From: Agrocybe praecox
Lineage: Eukaryota; Basidiomycota; Agaricomycetes; Agaricales; Agrocybaceae
Length of the DNA: 64,000 bases
Reading direction: 5' to 3'
Assembly (NCBI GenBank): GCA_964017145.1
Contig: OZ024842.1
Span: forward strand, 4,340,001 to 4,404,000
Shown here: positions 23,639 to 36,167 of the stretch, in pieces
Layout: every line of letters starts with the position of its first letter
How positions within the stretch are numbered: the first letter of the stretch is position 1
Made by a program: the position numbers and the translations under genes
Notes under the pieces: model-generated
The model's input: only the letters and a program-made list of their open reading frames with translations
What the model was told of the DNA's origin: nothing
Database searches by the model: none

Positions 23639-24438
23639 GTTGATAAGACCTGAATTGAGTGAAGAGATAAGATAAATGTTGTTTGGATGATGAGCTGAGA
23701 TTCACATGACGGTCACAAATAACCTCCAGTTCAACAACTACCACGCTGTCACTATATTTCAAGTCGGTCAATGATAAGACTATAGGTAATGTCATGTACG
23801 TTCTTTGCCGATGCGCCGTCACGGGTTTGTGATTCGATCGGAGCCTTAATCCCACTGTGGCATGTTCGGCTTTGGAGTACAGCAGAATTCAAAATCGAAG
23901 TGACTTCCTGATTACTCAGTACTCAGTGCTCACCCTTGCCCGGAAACTATCTCTTTCCTTTCTCCTTCATTGTCGAATTTTTCAGCTGTAGCTCATCATT
24001 CAAGCTTTTTGTAGGAGCTATATTACATGGCATAGGTAACTACGGAACCTGGACAATTGTCGGGTACATATGCGCCACATTCATGTGAGTTATGCTGCTG
24101 AATAGCGTAACTTTCAGTCCTTCGCGTAGAGAGACATCTTACACGATTATCATTTCTTCTATTTTTTTCTCAGGAAACATCTTCAGTTTTATATGCTATT
24201 GCCTCCCTGGTTTCCTAGCGGTAGCTTGGTTATCCGGACGTTGGCAAGCACAAGACGTGCCGATGTATAAGACCCATTTGGTCGCCAATGTATTGGTCCT
24301 TGGTTGCTTGTAGCGATCATATCATCATCTTTCCATAATCGTTTAACCAGGCACTGACTCTTATTCCAACCGCCAAGAATATAAAAAGCTCTGGATCCGG
24401 TGCTAGGTTCTTCGTCCAGTAGGGCTTTTTTCCTAACC
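23639..24438. promoter_or_regulatory. Divergent promoter region between hydantoinase and NRPS-like genes
   Basis: About 800 bp separates the divergent ATGs at 23638 (-) and 24439 (+). A TATA-like TATAAAAA lies at about 24380-24387, some 50 bp upstream of the NRPS-like start and well placed for it. A shared bidirectional promoter could co-regulate the two genes; this is inference from arrangement. Confidence 0.45.
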
Positions 24439-27400
24439 ATGGCTCTGTATCCAACAGCTCGCGTACACCCACCTTTACCTAGTCTGAACATCCCAGATAC
24501 GATTGATTTTCACCGGAAACATAATTCGACACTGCCTATGTATGTTTTTGCGGCCACTGAGCAGGACGGAGCAATGAGAGAAGTTACATATCTCGAGTTT
24601 GGCAGAGCAATCCATCGCGTCGCTTCAGCCATAATGCCCATTTTACCACCTTTGCAAACATGCAACACTCGACCTGTTATAGCTCTCATGGCTTTGACGG
24701 ATTCCTTGCTTTATCAGTCGATCGTAATTGGAATCATTAAAGCCGGGTTCATTGTGAGCTCAAATTTCTCCATATAAGGACAATGCTTATCGCGTGTTTT
24801 ATTAGCCATTCCCAATTTCGCCTCGAAACACAGCAGCAGCCGTGATATATCTAATGAAGAAGTCCTCGTGTCGTCATGTCTTCACTACGCAAAATACCCT
24901 CAAAACCTTGTTGGATAGTATAAGGAGCATGCTTCAATCCGAAGAACCAGACCATGAATTGGCCATATATGAAATACCGTCCCTCTATAATATATTTCCC
25001 AAGTTGGCAGAAGAACGCGAGGAAGACCCCTTTACGCCTTTTACCGCAACCAGCCAACCCGCTCTCACAGACATCGCGATGTACCTTCACTCGTCAGGAA
25101 GCACGGGATTTCCCAAAGCAATTCCTCAAACTCATGAGATGTTTACGCATTGGGCTGCTTTTCGTGCGCGTTTCTCGGTCTTTTTCACTGTATCTTTCTC
25201 ACATCTTCTGGTAGCGTGCAATGACTTCTTCAGAAATCATAAACCCGACGTTCGCATAGCTGGCATGCACTTACCACCTTTCCATACTCTCGGATTATAC
25301 TGTCAAGTTATTTTCCCGGTATATGCCACAGCGACGGTTGGCCTTTATCCTCCTGTTGCTACTTCACCGGATATGCAGCCAGTGACACCCACCCCAGATA
25401 ATATCCTGTCCAATATCGTGAAAACAAATTCGAATTCGATTATTACTATACCTGCCCTTCTTCAAATATGGGGTCAGGACGCGAAGTCCGTGGATATTTT
25501 AAGCAAGCTAGAGATAGTGGTCAGTATCATTTCTGACTTCACTTTTCCATGGAGCAGGGTACACTAAATAACGACAGGCATACTCGGGTGGAGCGGTCTC
25601 GCCGAAGCTAGGTGACTTTATGGTCTCATCGGGCGTGAAACTCTCCCCAAATTATGGTGGTACCGAGTTCGCTTCAGTGACTCATCTTGCAAAGCGCAAA
25701 GGAGACGAGAATGAATGGATGTACATGGAATTCAGTGAGCGTTGTCACCTCCGTTGGATATCGCAGGGAGACGGTACCTACGAGTGCCAGTTCTTGGTAA
25801 GCCATTCATATGAAGAAATAGCATCTGAAATTTGTTTTCTCATCACTCTTTTTAGACAAACGAGAACCACAAACTTCCTATTGAGAACTTACCTGATGTG
25901 CCTGGATACGCGACAGCTGACTTATTTGAACCTCATCCTACGAAAGACCATTTGTGGAAAATGTATGTTCTCCGTCTCGATGGTTCTGTCTCAGAGTCAG
26001 TGTTATACCATTCTTTAACAGTGTCGGTCGTGTGGATGATGTTATCATCCATTCTTCTGGTGAGAAGACCGTTCCAAGCCCTATGGAGGACGTCGTTCTG
26101 AGCAGCAATCAGTATGTCTTTTGTCTCATGTCAACCCTCTTATTCGCTCCCCTGACAATTTATCTATTTAAAAAGCTTAATGGGTGCTGTTATGTTTGGC
26201 CGAAATCACGACCAACCCGGCATCCTCGTCGAGCCTAAGCCCTCATTTGCGATAGACGTCGGAGATGAGAAACAAGTAATGCAATTCCGTAACTTAATCT
26301 GGTATGCTATATGGCTTTTATCATGCAACCATCGAGGCCCGTTGATATGGCCATAATTCAACGCTTTTCCGAATAGGCCCGTAATTGAAGAAGCCAACGA
26401 GATCTCTCCATCATTCAGTCGTATATTCAAGGAAATGATTATTGTTACTCATAAGAAAAAACCACTTCCACGCGCAGGAAAAGGAACTGTTATGAGGAAA
26501 TTGGCATTACAGGAGTATGATGCAGAGATTGAAGCATTGTAAGTCATCGCTTGTACTAAAAAATCATGTTCTGACTTATGTTTTTGATATTTTTGTTTCG
26601 TACATATGCCAGATACTCCACGGTTGAAGCTACACAACCTAGCGAGTCTATTCAACCTCCTGTCACATGGACCAAAGAGGACGTATCCCACTGGCTCTCT
26701 GGACAGGTCCAAGATTTAAACACAGGGAAGTCCATATCGCCATTCAATGATTTGTTCGAGCATGGTTTCGATAGGTTAGTTCAACTTTCCGTCTGATGCT
26801 CTGACTCACGGTCTTCCTTTTAAGCTTAAGCGCGACTATCCTACGACGTAGGATCTCAGGGGCTATCCAAACACTTGAAGACTCTTCAAGGGAGCGTGCC
26901 CTACAGGCCGTGACACAGAATACGATATACAATCACCCTGCGATCGATCTTCTGGCGAAATATCTCTCCGCCATAATATCTGGGGAGTCAGTGAATGGAG
27001 CGAAACCACCCGATCGAATCGAAAGAATAGAAGAGATGGTAAGTAAGTACAGTTTCAGCGAAGGCTTGCCGAATGGCAGTGCACCAAAGACGGAAGAGGA
27101 AGCGCGGACGCCGTCTGTAGTTCTCCTTACCGGGTCAACTGGGAGTATTGGATCGCAGTTACTGGAAGAACTTATCCGAGATTCAAGAATTACGAGAGTA
27201 TACGCTTTGAATCGTTCCTCTAAACACTCAAATCCTCTCTCCATCTATGATCGTCATTTGGAAAAGTTCAAAGACAAGGGCCTTAGCATTACCTTACTCA
27301 ACGCGGATAAGGTTATTTTTGTGGAGAGCGAACTTTCAAGTCCCAACCTTGGTTTGAGTGAAGCTATTTATAAAGAAGTGAGTTCCTCTTTTCCTGGGAA

Positions 27401-28605
27401 CCGGGGGTGAACATGGTATTTCCGATTAATTCCTATTTATGGTAATTTTTCTAGATCCTGGAATCAGTGGACACTATCATTCACACCGCATGGAGGCTTG
27501 ATTTCAACCTTTCCTTAGCCTCTTTTGAGAGCAACATTGTTGGGATGAAGAATCTCGTTGACTTCGCGCGTTCATCTCTGAACGTAGTTAGGTTCATATT
27601 CACTTCGTCTATCTCGTCTGTGGCGTCGTGGAATGCCGACGCAAAGACCGCCGACTCGAGAGAAGTTCCTGAAAGTGTCATCGAGAATTTCAAGTACGCC
27701 GTCGGAAATGGATACGGAGAGAGTAAATATGTTGCAGAAAGGGCGAGTAGCTTGCTGTTCCTTTCGTTAGTATCGTTATGCTAATTTGAATTTATAGATT
27801 CTAGCAAGCAGCGGTCTACCGTATGCGACATCCCTACGTATAGGCCAAGTTAGTGGATCTCTCCTGAACGGCGCTTGGTCTACTACAGATTGGGTACCCA
27901 TATTGGTCAAGTCTAGTATTGAACTGGGAGCATTACCTTTGGCCAATGGGGTACGTTGATAACTCATACTCCAGCGTAACTGCTTCCCTTACTCATCTCA
28001 GGTCGTATCTTGGACTCCCCTGAACATTGCCTCACGATCCATACTGGATGTCGTATTTTCTTCATCGCATTCGACTCCGGTATTGAATATACGCCACCCG
28101 AGGCCGATAGAATGGAACGCTGTCATAAATCACATAGCTGATGCCTTGCAATCGGACGCGAATGGTGAGGGCGTTGAAACAGAGGGGGAAAGACAACGAA
28201 AACGACAAAAGACATCGGAAAGTGACCACAGGATAGCGAAAGAAAAGTTGAAATTGATACCATTCCACGAATGGATTGATAAGTTGGAAACGTATTCGAA
28301 AGTGAACCAGGACATGGACAAAGTTGTGAGTTTTATGCTTATTTTCGGGCCCTATTTAAAATGCTCCCTTTTTTGACAATCTACTGTACTAGCCCGCCAT
28401 CAATCTTCTTGATTTCTTCAAGCGTGCATCAGAGGCTGATCAATATCTTTCAACCTCTACAGTAAGAGAGGCTGGTGGTTTACCAACATTCTCAATATCG
28501 AGGATGGTGTCTATCAGCTCGTCCCTCAGAGAGCAGCCTCCTTTGGAATACGCCGACGTTGAACGATGGATCGCTTATTGGCAGATCGTCGGATACATCG
28601 AATGA
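24439..28605 (+). CDS. NRPS-like adenylation-thiolation-reductase enzyme
   Basis: A three-domain enzyme that activates a carboxylic acid as AMP ester, loads it on a phosphopantetheine arm and releases it by NAD(P)H reduction. About 14 exons, roughly 1100-1150 aa. Adenylation motifs: YLHSSGSTGFPKAIPQTH (A3), LSPNYGGTEF (A5), GYATADLF (A7), IVGRVDDVIIHSSGEKTVP (A8), and a late Lys-Gly (PRAGKGTVMRKL). The carrier motif LFEHGFDSLSATILRRR arises by splicing 26774|26825, which creates the attachment Ser. The reductase is an extended SDR: LLTGSTGSIGSQLLEELI and YGESKYVAER (catalytic Tyr and Lys). An in-frame stretch at 25164-25214 is best read as a 51-bp intron. No condensation domain. It belongs with alpha-aminoadipate-reductase-like and aryl-acid reductase genes of basidiomycetes; substrate not predictable here. 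No lesion found. Confidence 0.9.
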
Positions 28606-29385
28606 CTGATTTAAAAGCAAACAACAATTGTAGTAACGGAATGATTATATGCAAGAATATATTCCAGTTACCTGCGTCTCATGAGCAGACGATGAATGGA
28701 CTTGCATTGAAGAATAAAGGATGCGCTAGATGTATTGTATTAGAAGGAGGCTCCACTTAAAATTCGTTTGACCAGTATAAATAAAATTATCTAGTTCAAT
28801 AGTACCGTGATCGACGCTGTCCTGTCGTCTTCGTGCTTTCGTTCGACATGTGACATCTCTGGCATGACATAGAAAACCGCGTCCGCAGAATATGTATTAA
28901 GGTCAGCGATACTTGTGCGATACGACACGAAGGCATAGCGAATAAGAGAAGATGACGAAGAAGCAAACTTAGTGGATTCTCAACTGCCGAGGCATATTAT
29001 GGCATGGTGCCTACTGGTCCTTTATAAGCTTACTTACAAGGACGAAGTTCGATGCCATTCCTACCGCCGGCTTGCTAGACTATTCGAAGTACACGATCTG
29101 ATAAGTTGATTGGACCACGTCATAGGGTAATATCATTGGATAATATCTATCAAACTATGAAAGCAACCGTTGCAGTAAATATCGTCGAAGGTCGGTTTCA
29201 CTAAGTATGGATGGTACAATATTGAACCAAGTATATATTTGAGAGGCTAAAACTGGCTTGAATCACCACCACTAGAACTTAGTATGTTAAATGCATACAT
29301 GCAAGGTAAGAAAGATCCTCATGGAAAATGGCTACTCGGAACGCTTCTTCGATGTCATATTCTGTGGCATAGACCATGTTTACAG
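28606..29385. other. Intergenic region, no gene seen
   Basis: About 780 bp of A/T-rich sequence between convergent genes. No family resemblance and no repeat was noticed. Confidence 0.4.
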
Positions 29386-29737
29386 CTATTCGTCCTCCTC
29401 CGAGTCCTCCTCGCTCCAACCTGGCAGCCTGATGCAAGGAGCTGATGCAGGGCTTGGTACGGGTCTAGGGTCATAGCCATCGGCGCGTCTGTTAAAGTAG
29501 GTCATATGATCCTCATTAAAGGCCTCTCCAACAGCTTCGAGGAAACATTGCTTTTTCTTCTTATCTTCTTCGCTCTCGGGAGGGCCATCTGGATTGTCCC
29601 ATTCGACCAAGCAGCGAGTTTGCATGAAAATGAAACAGGTCTCGCAGTCCAGAGTGCAGCACGATGGCGAAGCTGGGCTCGGAAGCGCGTTGAGCAGCCT
29701 CGCACGATGGCGGTAGTGGTCAAAGGATGATTGGATT
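29386..29737 (-). CDS. Small acidic hypothetical protein, 5' end unresolved
   Basis: On the minus strand a frame reads SFDHYRHRARLLNALPSPAS, CCTLDCETCF, then LVEWDNPDGPPESEEDKKKK and a tail rich in Pro, Ser and Glu ending WSEEDSEEDE and a TAG at 29386-29388. The three cysteines close together (CC...C..C) and overall composition look coding, but the first in-frame ATG (29625) comes after them, so an upstream exon is probably missing. A TATATATA box lies at about 29863 on the plausible promoter side. No function is recognised. Confidence 0.4.
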
Positions 29738-29740
29738 CGG

Positions 29741-30267
29741 CTATCTACGCGTCGTGGTCACAATGCACATATCTGTATACGATCTAATCCAATCAGAGTA
29801 GCGCAAATTGCACTGCCACAACGTCCGGAAGATTACTCTTCAATTATGAGGTATATATAGAGGGGGGTCGTGCACGCGTATGGGTCCCTCCATTCCACCG
29901 CACGCGGAGGAGATTATGAGAGAAAGACTACCAGTACTACCATGTATAAAAAATCTATCCCGAAAGGCTCGGAGAGATGTGGCCCGTTTATCATGCGCCC
30001 CCATGGGGACTATTTTTGTTTTTCTTCTTGTCCTGGATACTACTGGTGAAACGATTCTACGTGGGTCACATTCAGCCTTCCGAACTCTTCGTTGACTCGC
30101 TCGATTGATCCTTTATATTCAAACTAAGTCCTGTTCGAGTGTTTCCTTCTTTGCTTTAAACTGACACGAATCGAATAGGCGCGATATATACGGGTTTGAG
30201 ATTGTAAGTCGGTGTTTTGCCACTGCGGTGGCCCCATGATGTCTATACGGTGGCTACCCAACATCAT
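29741..30267. other. Intergenic region
   Basis: About 530 bp between the small acidic gene and the first tRNA. The ORF at 29880-30095 has no family resemblance. Confidence 0.4.
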
Positions 30268-30352
30268 GGGCACTTGGCGCAGTGGTAGCGCGCACGCTTT
30301 GCATCTTCATAAGATTTGCGTGATGTCGTGGGTTCAATCCCCACAGTGTCCA
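30268..30352 (+). tRNA. tRNA-Ala (anticodon TGC) with 13-nt intron
   Basis: GGGCACT pairs with AGTGTCC and includes the G3.U70 wobble that identifies alanine tRNAs; discriminator A. D stem GCGC/GCGC with AGTGGTA loop, anticodon stem CACGC/GCGTG, T arm GTGGGTTCAATCCCCAC. The anticodon loop is TT-TGC-A-T after removal of a 13-nt intron just 3' of position 37, the usual nuclear location. All stems pair fully, so this copy looks functional. Confidence 0.92.
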
Positions 30353-32739
30353 GAGCTTTTGCCATTGCATATAATGGCCTTAATTTTTAGGTAGCCATTT
30401 GAGCGCCTGCGGGTGCTGCTCGAGTTACCCACTCTCCGAAACGTTTATTTGACTCATAAAACTATTTTTGACTCCGATTTTATCACACAGGTGTCACAAT
30501 CTCTGTTGACGTGCTTCTCCCCTTTCGGTCGCATTTATATGTAGAGGCACCCCGGCAATTTCAACTTTTGAGGTCACACGAAAACCTCCTAAAAACTCCG
30601 CTTTTTATCACACGTACATTTTCTGTTTAAATTGATAAATAAAATTTATATTTATTAGAAATCAGTTCGGCATTATAAACTAAGATTAATGGATCAGATT
30701 TTTGGTCTACTGTAATGTTGTTCAAAATTTTAAGTTTGGGCGAACCGAAAACGTTGAATAATTAGACTAGTTTGAGATTTTGTTCTCTAAAGAGAAAAAT
30801 AATTAATGCCATCTTTCCGAAAATGATAAAAAAAGCTTTCAGATTTATATACACTTTCGGTTGGTGTGAGATTATAATATTTCTTACCCTTTTTGTCGAT
30901 TACACAATCTTAAGAAAAATCATAAATTTTTTTCAAGCTGAAATCATGCGTAGGATGATCGTACGACCAGCGCACGACTGCCGATAAGTTGCAGCTAAAC
31001 AGATACTACCTACGCCGCTGACTTCCGAACTATTTTTAGCAGCGGCACTGGTATTTTGGAGTGCAAGGGTCATCATCACCTCCCGTGGCCAGCTGTGATT
31101 ATATTGGTTTAGCTGAGGAAAACTATCCAAAGGCTAATAGCAACGATATGAGTCATTATCATAGAATAACTCCCCAATTTAAGAGAAAGCGCACCTCTTC
31201 GTTGAATTTCTGGAGTTTCTTGCTTTTTTTGAGACTTCTAGGTGACCGTCGGGTCCAGCAAAATTTTGCAGCCAATCACAACAGCGTCCTATACCAAGAA
31301 AAATACGCAGTTAGCGATCTTGAGAAGCGGCTCGATTGGAGTATTATGGAAATCAGACGCATCTAGTAGTAGGGCTGGTGAACTTGCAAAACACGGAAAC
31401 TGGAATTGAGGTTATAGTAGACGCCATGATTACTAGATGTTAAAAATTGCAACATTGAATGTTGAACGTTGAGGGTGGGGGACTTGTGAATGAGATTTTG
31501 AGACGACAGATATAAGGAATTTGGGTGTATTTTATTTTTAGACCATGTCGTCACTACTAACAAAAGACACAGCGTCGGTTGAGCGTCGGCTAAAAAAAAG
31601 TACTCGGCTGTTGTCGCTGTGCTATTTTAGTAACAACAGAGCAATTGTCTCTGTCGATATCGTCCGCGCAATGGACATCTGAACTTATTTACATGTCCTA
31701 CTACGCGGCCGATTCCATTTGATGACTCCTAATTCGCCCAAAACAGTCACAGTCCACACCAGATGTATGGCACTTGACCCACAGGATCCTCGGTATCCAT
31801 CTATGGACGATATAATTGGTGGTGGTGTCTTCCAACCTCACCACTGTGGATAGAAGCGGCGGCATGATTTTGTTTCCCCAAGCATACATAAACATTACCT
31901 ACAGACACCATATTTTAGTACTTTCGGGGGGAGCGATCGTCTTTGAAATTTGTTATTTAAAAAATAGTAAATTCATATCATTCCCTTGCCGCAAATAACA
32001 GTGTCCATTTAAATAGTACTCGTTTATGCTTTCCAAGCATTACTAAATGTTAATTTGGAAGGCATACACTACTACATGCAAACTATCGTACCGAGAACAT
32101 ACAATAGGAGCTAACTACCTAAAAAAAGCCCACACTCACTGAAGGAAAACTCACCTTTTTCTTTGGGGTGTCTGGTAGGAGATTCCTGTAACGTCAATTC
32201 GAAGATTTTAAATGCACTGAACGGAATACGTACTTCATGCCAGCATACATGCGTAATTTCGGCGCACAATCCTACTATTGTTCGCTGCATGCATTCTCTT
32301 TACCAGAATTCTCTAATAACTTGGCTTTTCAGTGACAATAGCCCCCAAACAATAGAAAATGTGCCCATATACTTACCTATATATATGAATCTCGCCGCCA
32401 GCGGGGGCCTACATTGGACAACGGCCGTAGTAACATCCTCTACCATGAAGATTGAGAGAATTTAGCGGCAGGTAGGCGCATGGTCGACATGAATCCGATC
32501 TGAATATTGGGTTAACGGCCAACGATGCTGGAGAGAGCGTGAGGAAGGAAAGGTTTTTCCCGACGACCAAATGTGGACTCGGAAAAGCAGCCACCAGAGA
32601 TGATTCGGTCCTCTGACCTTTGAGAACACATCAGAAGGGTATTCCAGGTGGTTTCTCCGAGAAGGGTAGGGCTTAGCGCAAACAACATGGAGGGTGTGCG
32701 CAAGACGCGACTTCGACTAACCCCGAATGTGGCCGAGCT

Positions 32740-32830
32740 GCCGCCGCAGTGCAGTGACTTTGCAGTGACTTTGCAGTGACTGTGACTGCACTGCGAGATA
32801 TTGATCTCCGACACGCTGCACTGCACAGTC
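32740..32830. repeat. Short tandem TGCAGTGACTT repeats inside copy 1
   Basis: Three consecutive copies of a TTGCAGTGACT-type unit, followed by CTGTGACTGCACTGC, and a related TTTGCAGTGACTTCG at about 33120. They are absent from copy 2 and belong to the copy-1-specific core. Confidence 0.55.
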
Positions 32831-33589
32831 TAGTGCATATGAACCGAATAATGTTGTTCCCGTCGGTATTATTACTCATTTTTCCTCCTGGAGGGTCAAA
32901 TTGTCCCGGAAAAGGGCCCTGATTGTAGGTATATAGTCTACCTTAGTATTCTGTACTTTTCAAGCACATTCAGTTGACATTCAGTGACATTTTCTTCTCG
33001 AATTTTCTTCTCTCCTCTCCAAAAGAGTTACCCGGACAAAATTCTTCTGCTTTTTTGAACGGAATAGTAAGTACATATAGTACATATGTTTAACTCGATG
33101 AAGACAAAATGAGAGCAAAATTTGCAGTGACTTCGAAGCCACTGCGTTACAAAGTGTGATGCAGCGCCACAAAACGGCTGCAAAGCCAACTGCACCTCAC
33201 TCTGCGGCAGCACTAGTCCGACGCGCCTTCGGCGGCTCCCATCACGCGGCATGCCACGACACTGTAAAATCACCACGAAACCACAAACCCATATTATGAT
33301 AATTTAACTACAGAGAGAATTCAAAATAAAATACATCCTTCTCATACCGACATTACAACGCGACGTAGTCGTGGCCTATGAGCCTTCTGTCTAGGAGCGT
33401 CTGATTGATAGGAGGTTTCAATTCCGTTCAATTTTTATATCTTATATTTTGACTGGAAAGTCAAAAATTATACAGAGGGGGTGGTTCAAGCTTGATTGTA
33501 TAAATTTATGTGTTTAGAAATTTATTGTGCGAGGGTAGAGCAGTACCGAGGAATGTGTAAGGAAAGTACCAAATATTTATATACCTATT

Positions 33590-34190
33590 TAATTGGACAA
33601 AATAGGGAGGAAGAGGATATAGAAGAGAGAGGACAGAGGGAAAGGGGATAGGGCAGAGAGATGAGGGACAGAAAGAGAGATGGAGGGGGAAGAGGAAGGA
33701 GATGGGAAGAGGAAGGAGATGGGAAGAGATGGGAAGAGGAAGGAGATGGGAAGAGGAATATAGATGGAAGGGAAGGGTGGTGGAGGAGGAGGAGATGGAT
33801 GGGAGAGCAGGGGAAGAGGGGGGTGGAAGTGGGGGAAGGGGGACTGCAGCCAGCCTGTGGACCTACCACCTTCATCGTCCTATATCGTCGACTCGTTCGC
33901 TGGCGTCTATCGAAGGCGACGGTTGCGTCGCGGCGACTCCGTTCGGGCTTTGTCGTGCTCGTCCGTTGTTGTCGTTGTTCGTGTGGTTGGCGCCGTCGTT
34001 GTTCGCGTTGTTTGCGGCGCCGTCGTAATCGTCGTCATCGTCGTTCCCATCGTCGTTATCGTCGTCCGCGTCGTGTCGTCGTCATCGTTGTGGTTGTGTC
34101 GTCGTTTGTGTCGTCGTCATCGTTGCAGCGTAGTGGCGACAGGAAGTGGTGGTGGCGGACGGTGGGGGTGGATGGTAGTGGTAGTGGTAA
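33590..34190. repeat. Homopurine tract followed by CGTCGT-rich block (copy 1)
   Basis: From about 33600 to 33840 the plus strand is nearly all A and G; from about 33890 to 34140 it is a dense GTCGT/CGTCG repeat. Copy 2 has the same pair at 52340-52500 and 52660-52930. Long open frames here (for example 33661-34344) are by-products of the repeat and not genes. Confidence 0.7.
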
Positions 34191-35884
34191 GAATAAGGAA
34201 CCACTGATGACGCGGCTTGGGCAGCGGATTGTGGCTGTGCCGTCAAATATCCCACGCGGCCTGGGCGCCGGACATCTATTTTGTCAGGAATCTGTAAAGC
34301 CCTCGGGATTTTTGCGTTCTGTGGACGGGAATTTTGAAGATTAAAGTGATTTATAAGGATTTGTCCATATACAATGCGAAAAAAAATAATCTGCGCTTTG
34401 AATAAAGACTGGGCCTTAGGAACATGGCAGGCTTTGACGCGTGCGCTTTGGAGCGTTTTCCCACGCGCATTATGAGTTGGGGTTGGCACAAGCTGCTACA
34501 TATTATATGATAGCAAATTAACCATATATGCACGTAGAATATACACCCAAGAGGACAGCAAATTTATTTTTAGAGGGTAATCACTTAAAATAGTAAGATT
34601 AAACACTATGCTAGTACTACCGGTGTACACTGCAATGTCATAGCTCATCCGTTATATGTGCACCTGAGGCTGCAAGCTTCAAGCTTCATTAATCATTGCA
34701 CTATATTTTTATAGACGGTCTCCAAGAATCTATACTAGAGGTGGATACGTCAAAATCTGTTGCAACGTAGTTGCAAAAATTTCATTGCAAACAATAGCGG
34801 CGGAAACAATAACCTACAGTTACCTACCTACACCATGTAAAAATAGAACAGCCCTTCTATTTATTTGATCGTCAATGTGTCCGCGTCAACCGTCAACGCC
34901 GTGCTCAAGTATCCCCCGCTTTCACCTTCCTGCCCCGCTAAAAATATAGATCTTCTAAACGCAGAGAAATATGGACATTCCTGACATGTCGTGAATTTTT
35001 TGCGGCCACCTCTATTGTTTCGATTGCAAGGAGCATACAGAAAATAAAACCTCAACACAAGGCGCATCATGTAAAAAATTCCATTCCGTCGTCTCACACG
35101 TTGAGTGCCATAAATTCAAAGATTGGCCTTGCAGTGATCTTAAATCTCTCAGGAGTAAGCACACACATCCCGCATCTTGCACCTAGGGCTACCTAGTTCT
35201 ATTTATAGCTACCATGAAGCTGGGCCGCGAGCGCTATAGGACCTCACATCTTTTCTCCGGGCGTACGATGGTCCTACGCCTGATATCAGTTAGGTAAAAA
35301 ATACATTTTTTCTTTCCATTTTGATGTGTGCCGAAAACATGGAGAATATCCGCAATATTTAATATACCGAAGCTCCGATGAAAAATCTTAGTTTTAAATG
35401 TAGTTTCGTCTTTCATTATATTTTTAATTAGGACTTGTCAGAAGCATGATATGAAATTTTAATTTTTAATTCACTATTACGGTTACCCAAATACCCGGAT
35501 TTCATACATGGTTTTTTGTAAGAGAATATCGCCATGTTTTATTTTAGTTTACATTGCCGAGCCGAGCTGACTAAAGTTTAAGTTTTTATTGATGTTTTCC
35601 ACCAAGTAAAAATCACACAATAAAATCATAGATTTTATGAGGTTTTGGTGTGACCCCAAAAGTTGAAATCGCCGGGGTGAGGAAATGCCCCGGCAATAAT
35701 CTCACCAATGAAGAACCCCATGTCAATCGCTGTCATTTTCTGGACTGTCGAAAGGTGTCGCCCTAACATATGTGCACTACGAACTAAAATAGCAGGCAAT
35801 GTAATTGTCATGTTTCATCCAAGCCATAACATAATTCCTAATTGCTTTGGCGCCCGTCGTGGGGCCCCTGGAAGAAACGCATAT

Positions 35885-35965
35885 GGGCTCTTGGCACAGG
35901 GGTAGCGCGCACGCTTCGCATTATGCAACTGCGTGAGGTCGTGGGTTCAATTCCCACAGTGTCCA
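35885..35965 (+). tRNA. tRNA-Ala-like gene (anticodon CGC) with 9-nt intron and weakened stems
   Basis: Strongly similar to the tRNA-Ala at 30268. Acceptor GGGCTCT against AGTGTCC has one T-T mismatch and keeps G3.U70; the D stem has an A-C mismatch (GCAC against GCGC). Anticodon arm CACGC/GCGTG with loop TT-CGC-A-T after removing a 9-nt intron; T arm GTGGGTTCAATTCCCAC is intact. It may be functional or a young pseudogene. Confidence 0.75.
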
Positions 35966-36167
35966 CGTTTTTGTCTCTTCTGTCGATTTACAGGGAAAAT
36001 AGTCCTGGCTGTTGTTTTCAATTTCCAAGTGCTCGGAGTGTACAGGTACCAACTCGTTCGTGGGAAGCCTACGCTTATTTTATCTAATCACATTCTTTCG
36101 ATTTTGTGACAGTCACCTTTGTGAGCCTTGTGTGTGTGTGTGAAGTTCTTTTCTCCTTACCACCGCA

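Larger units (their letters stand above)
30548..35679. mobile_element. CACTA-like element copy 1 (5.1 kb), TSD AGG
   Basis: The left end reads CACCCCGGCAATTTCAACTT and the reverse complement of the right end reads CACCCCGGCGATTTCAACTT; about 46 bp of inverted repeat. The element is flanked by AGG at 30545-30547 and 35680-35682. A second copy lies at 49913-54505. The two share the outer left about 1.1 kb and the outer right about 2.1 kb, while the cores differ (about 31690-33560 here). No transposase frame is recognised, so it appears non-autonomous. CAC termini and a 3-bp TSD place it with CACTA-like elements. It sits almost exactly between two tRNA-Ala genes, about 200 bp from each. Confidence 0.85.

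Noticed and set aside
25141..25240. Continuous open frame across the A-domain as coding
   Set aside because: The extra hydrophobic residues do not fit the family; a 51-bp intron (25164-25214) with GT-AG ends restores it.
33661..34344. 227-codon ORF rich in Arg/Gly/Val
   Set aside because: It lies in the purine and CGTCGT repeats of CACTA-like copy 1; several overlapping frames are open for the same compositional reason.
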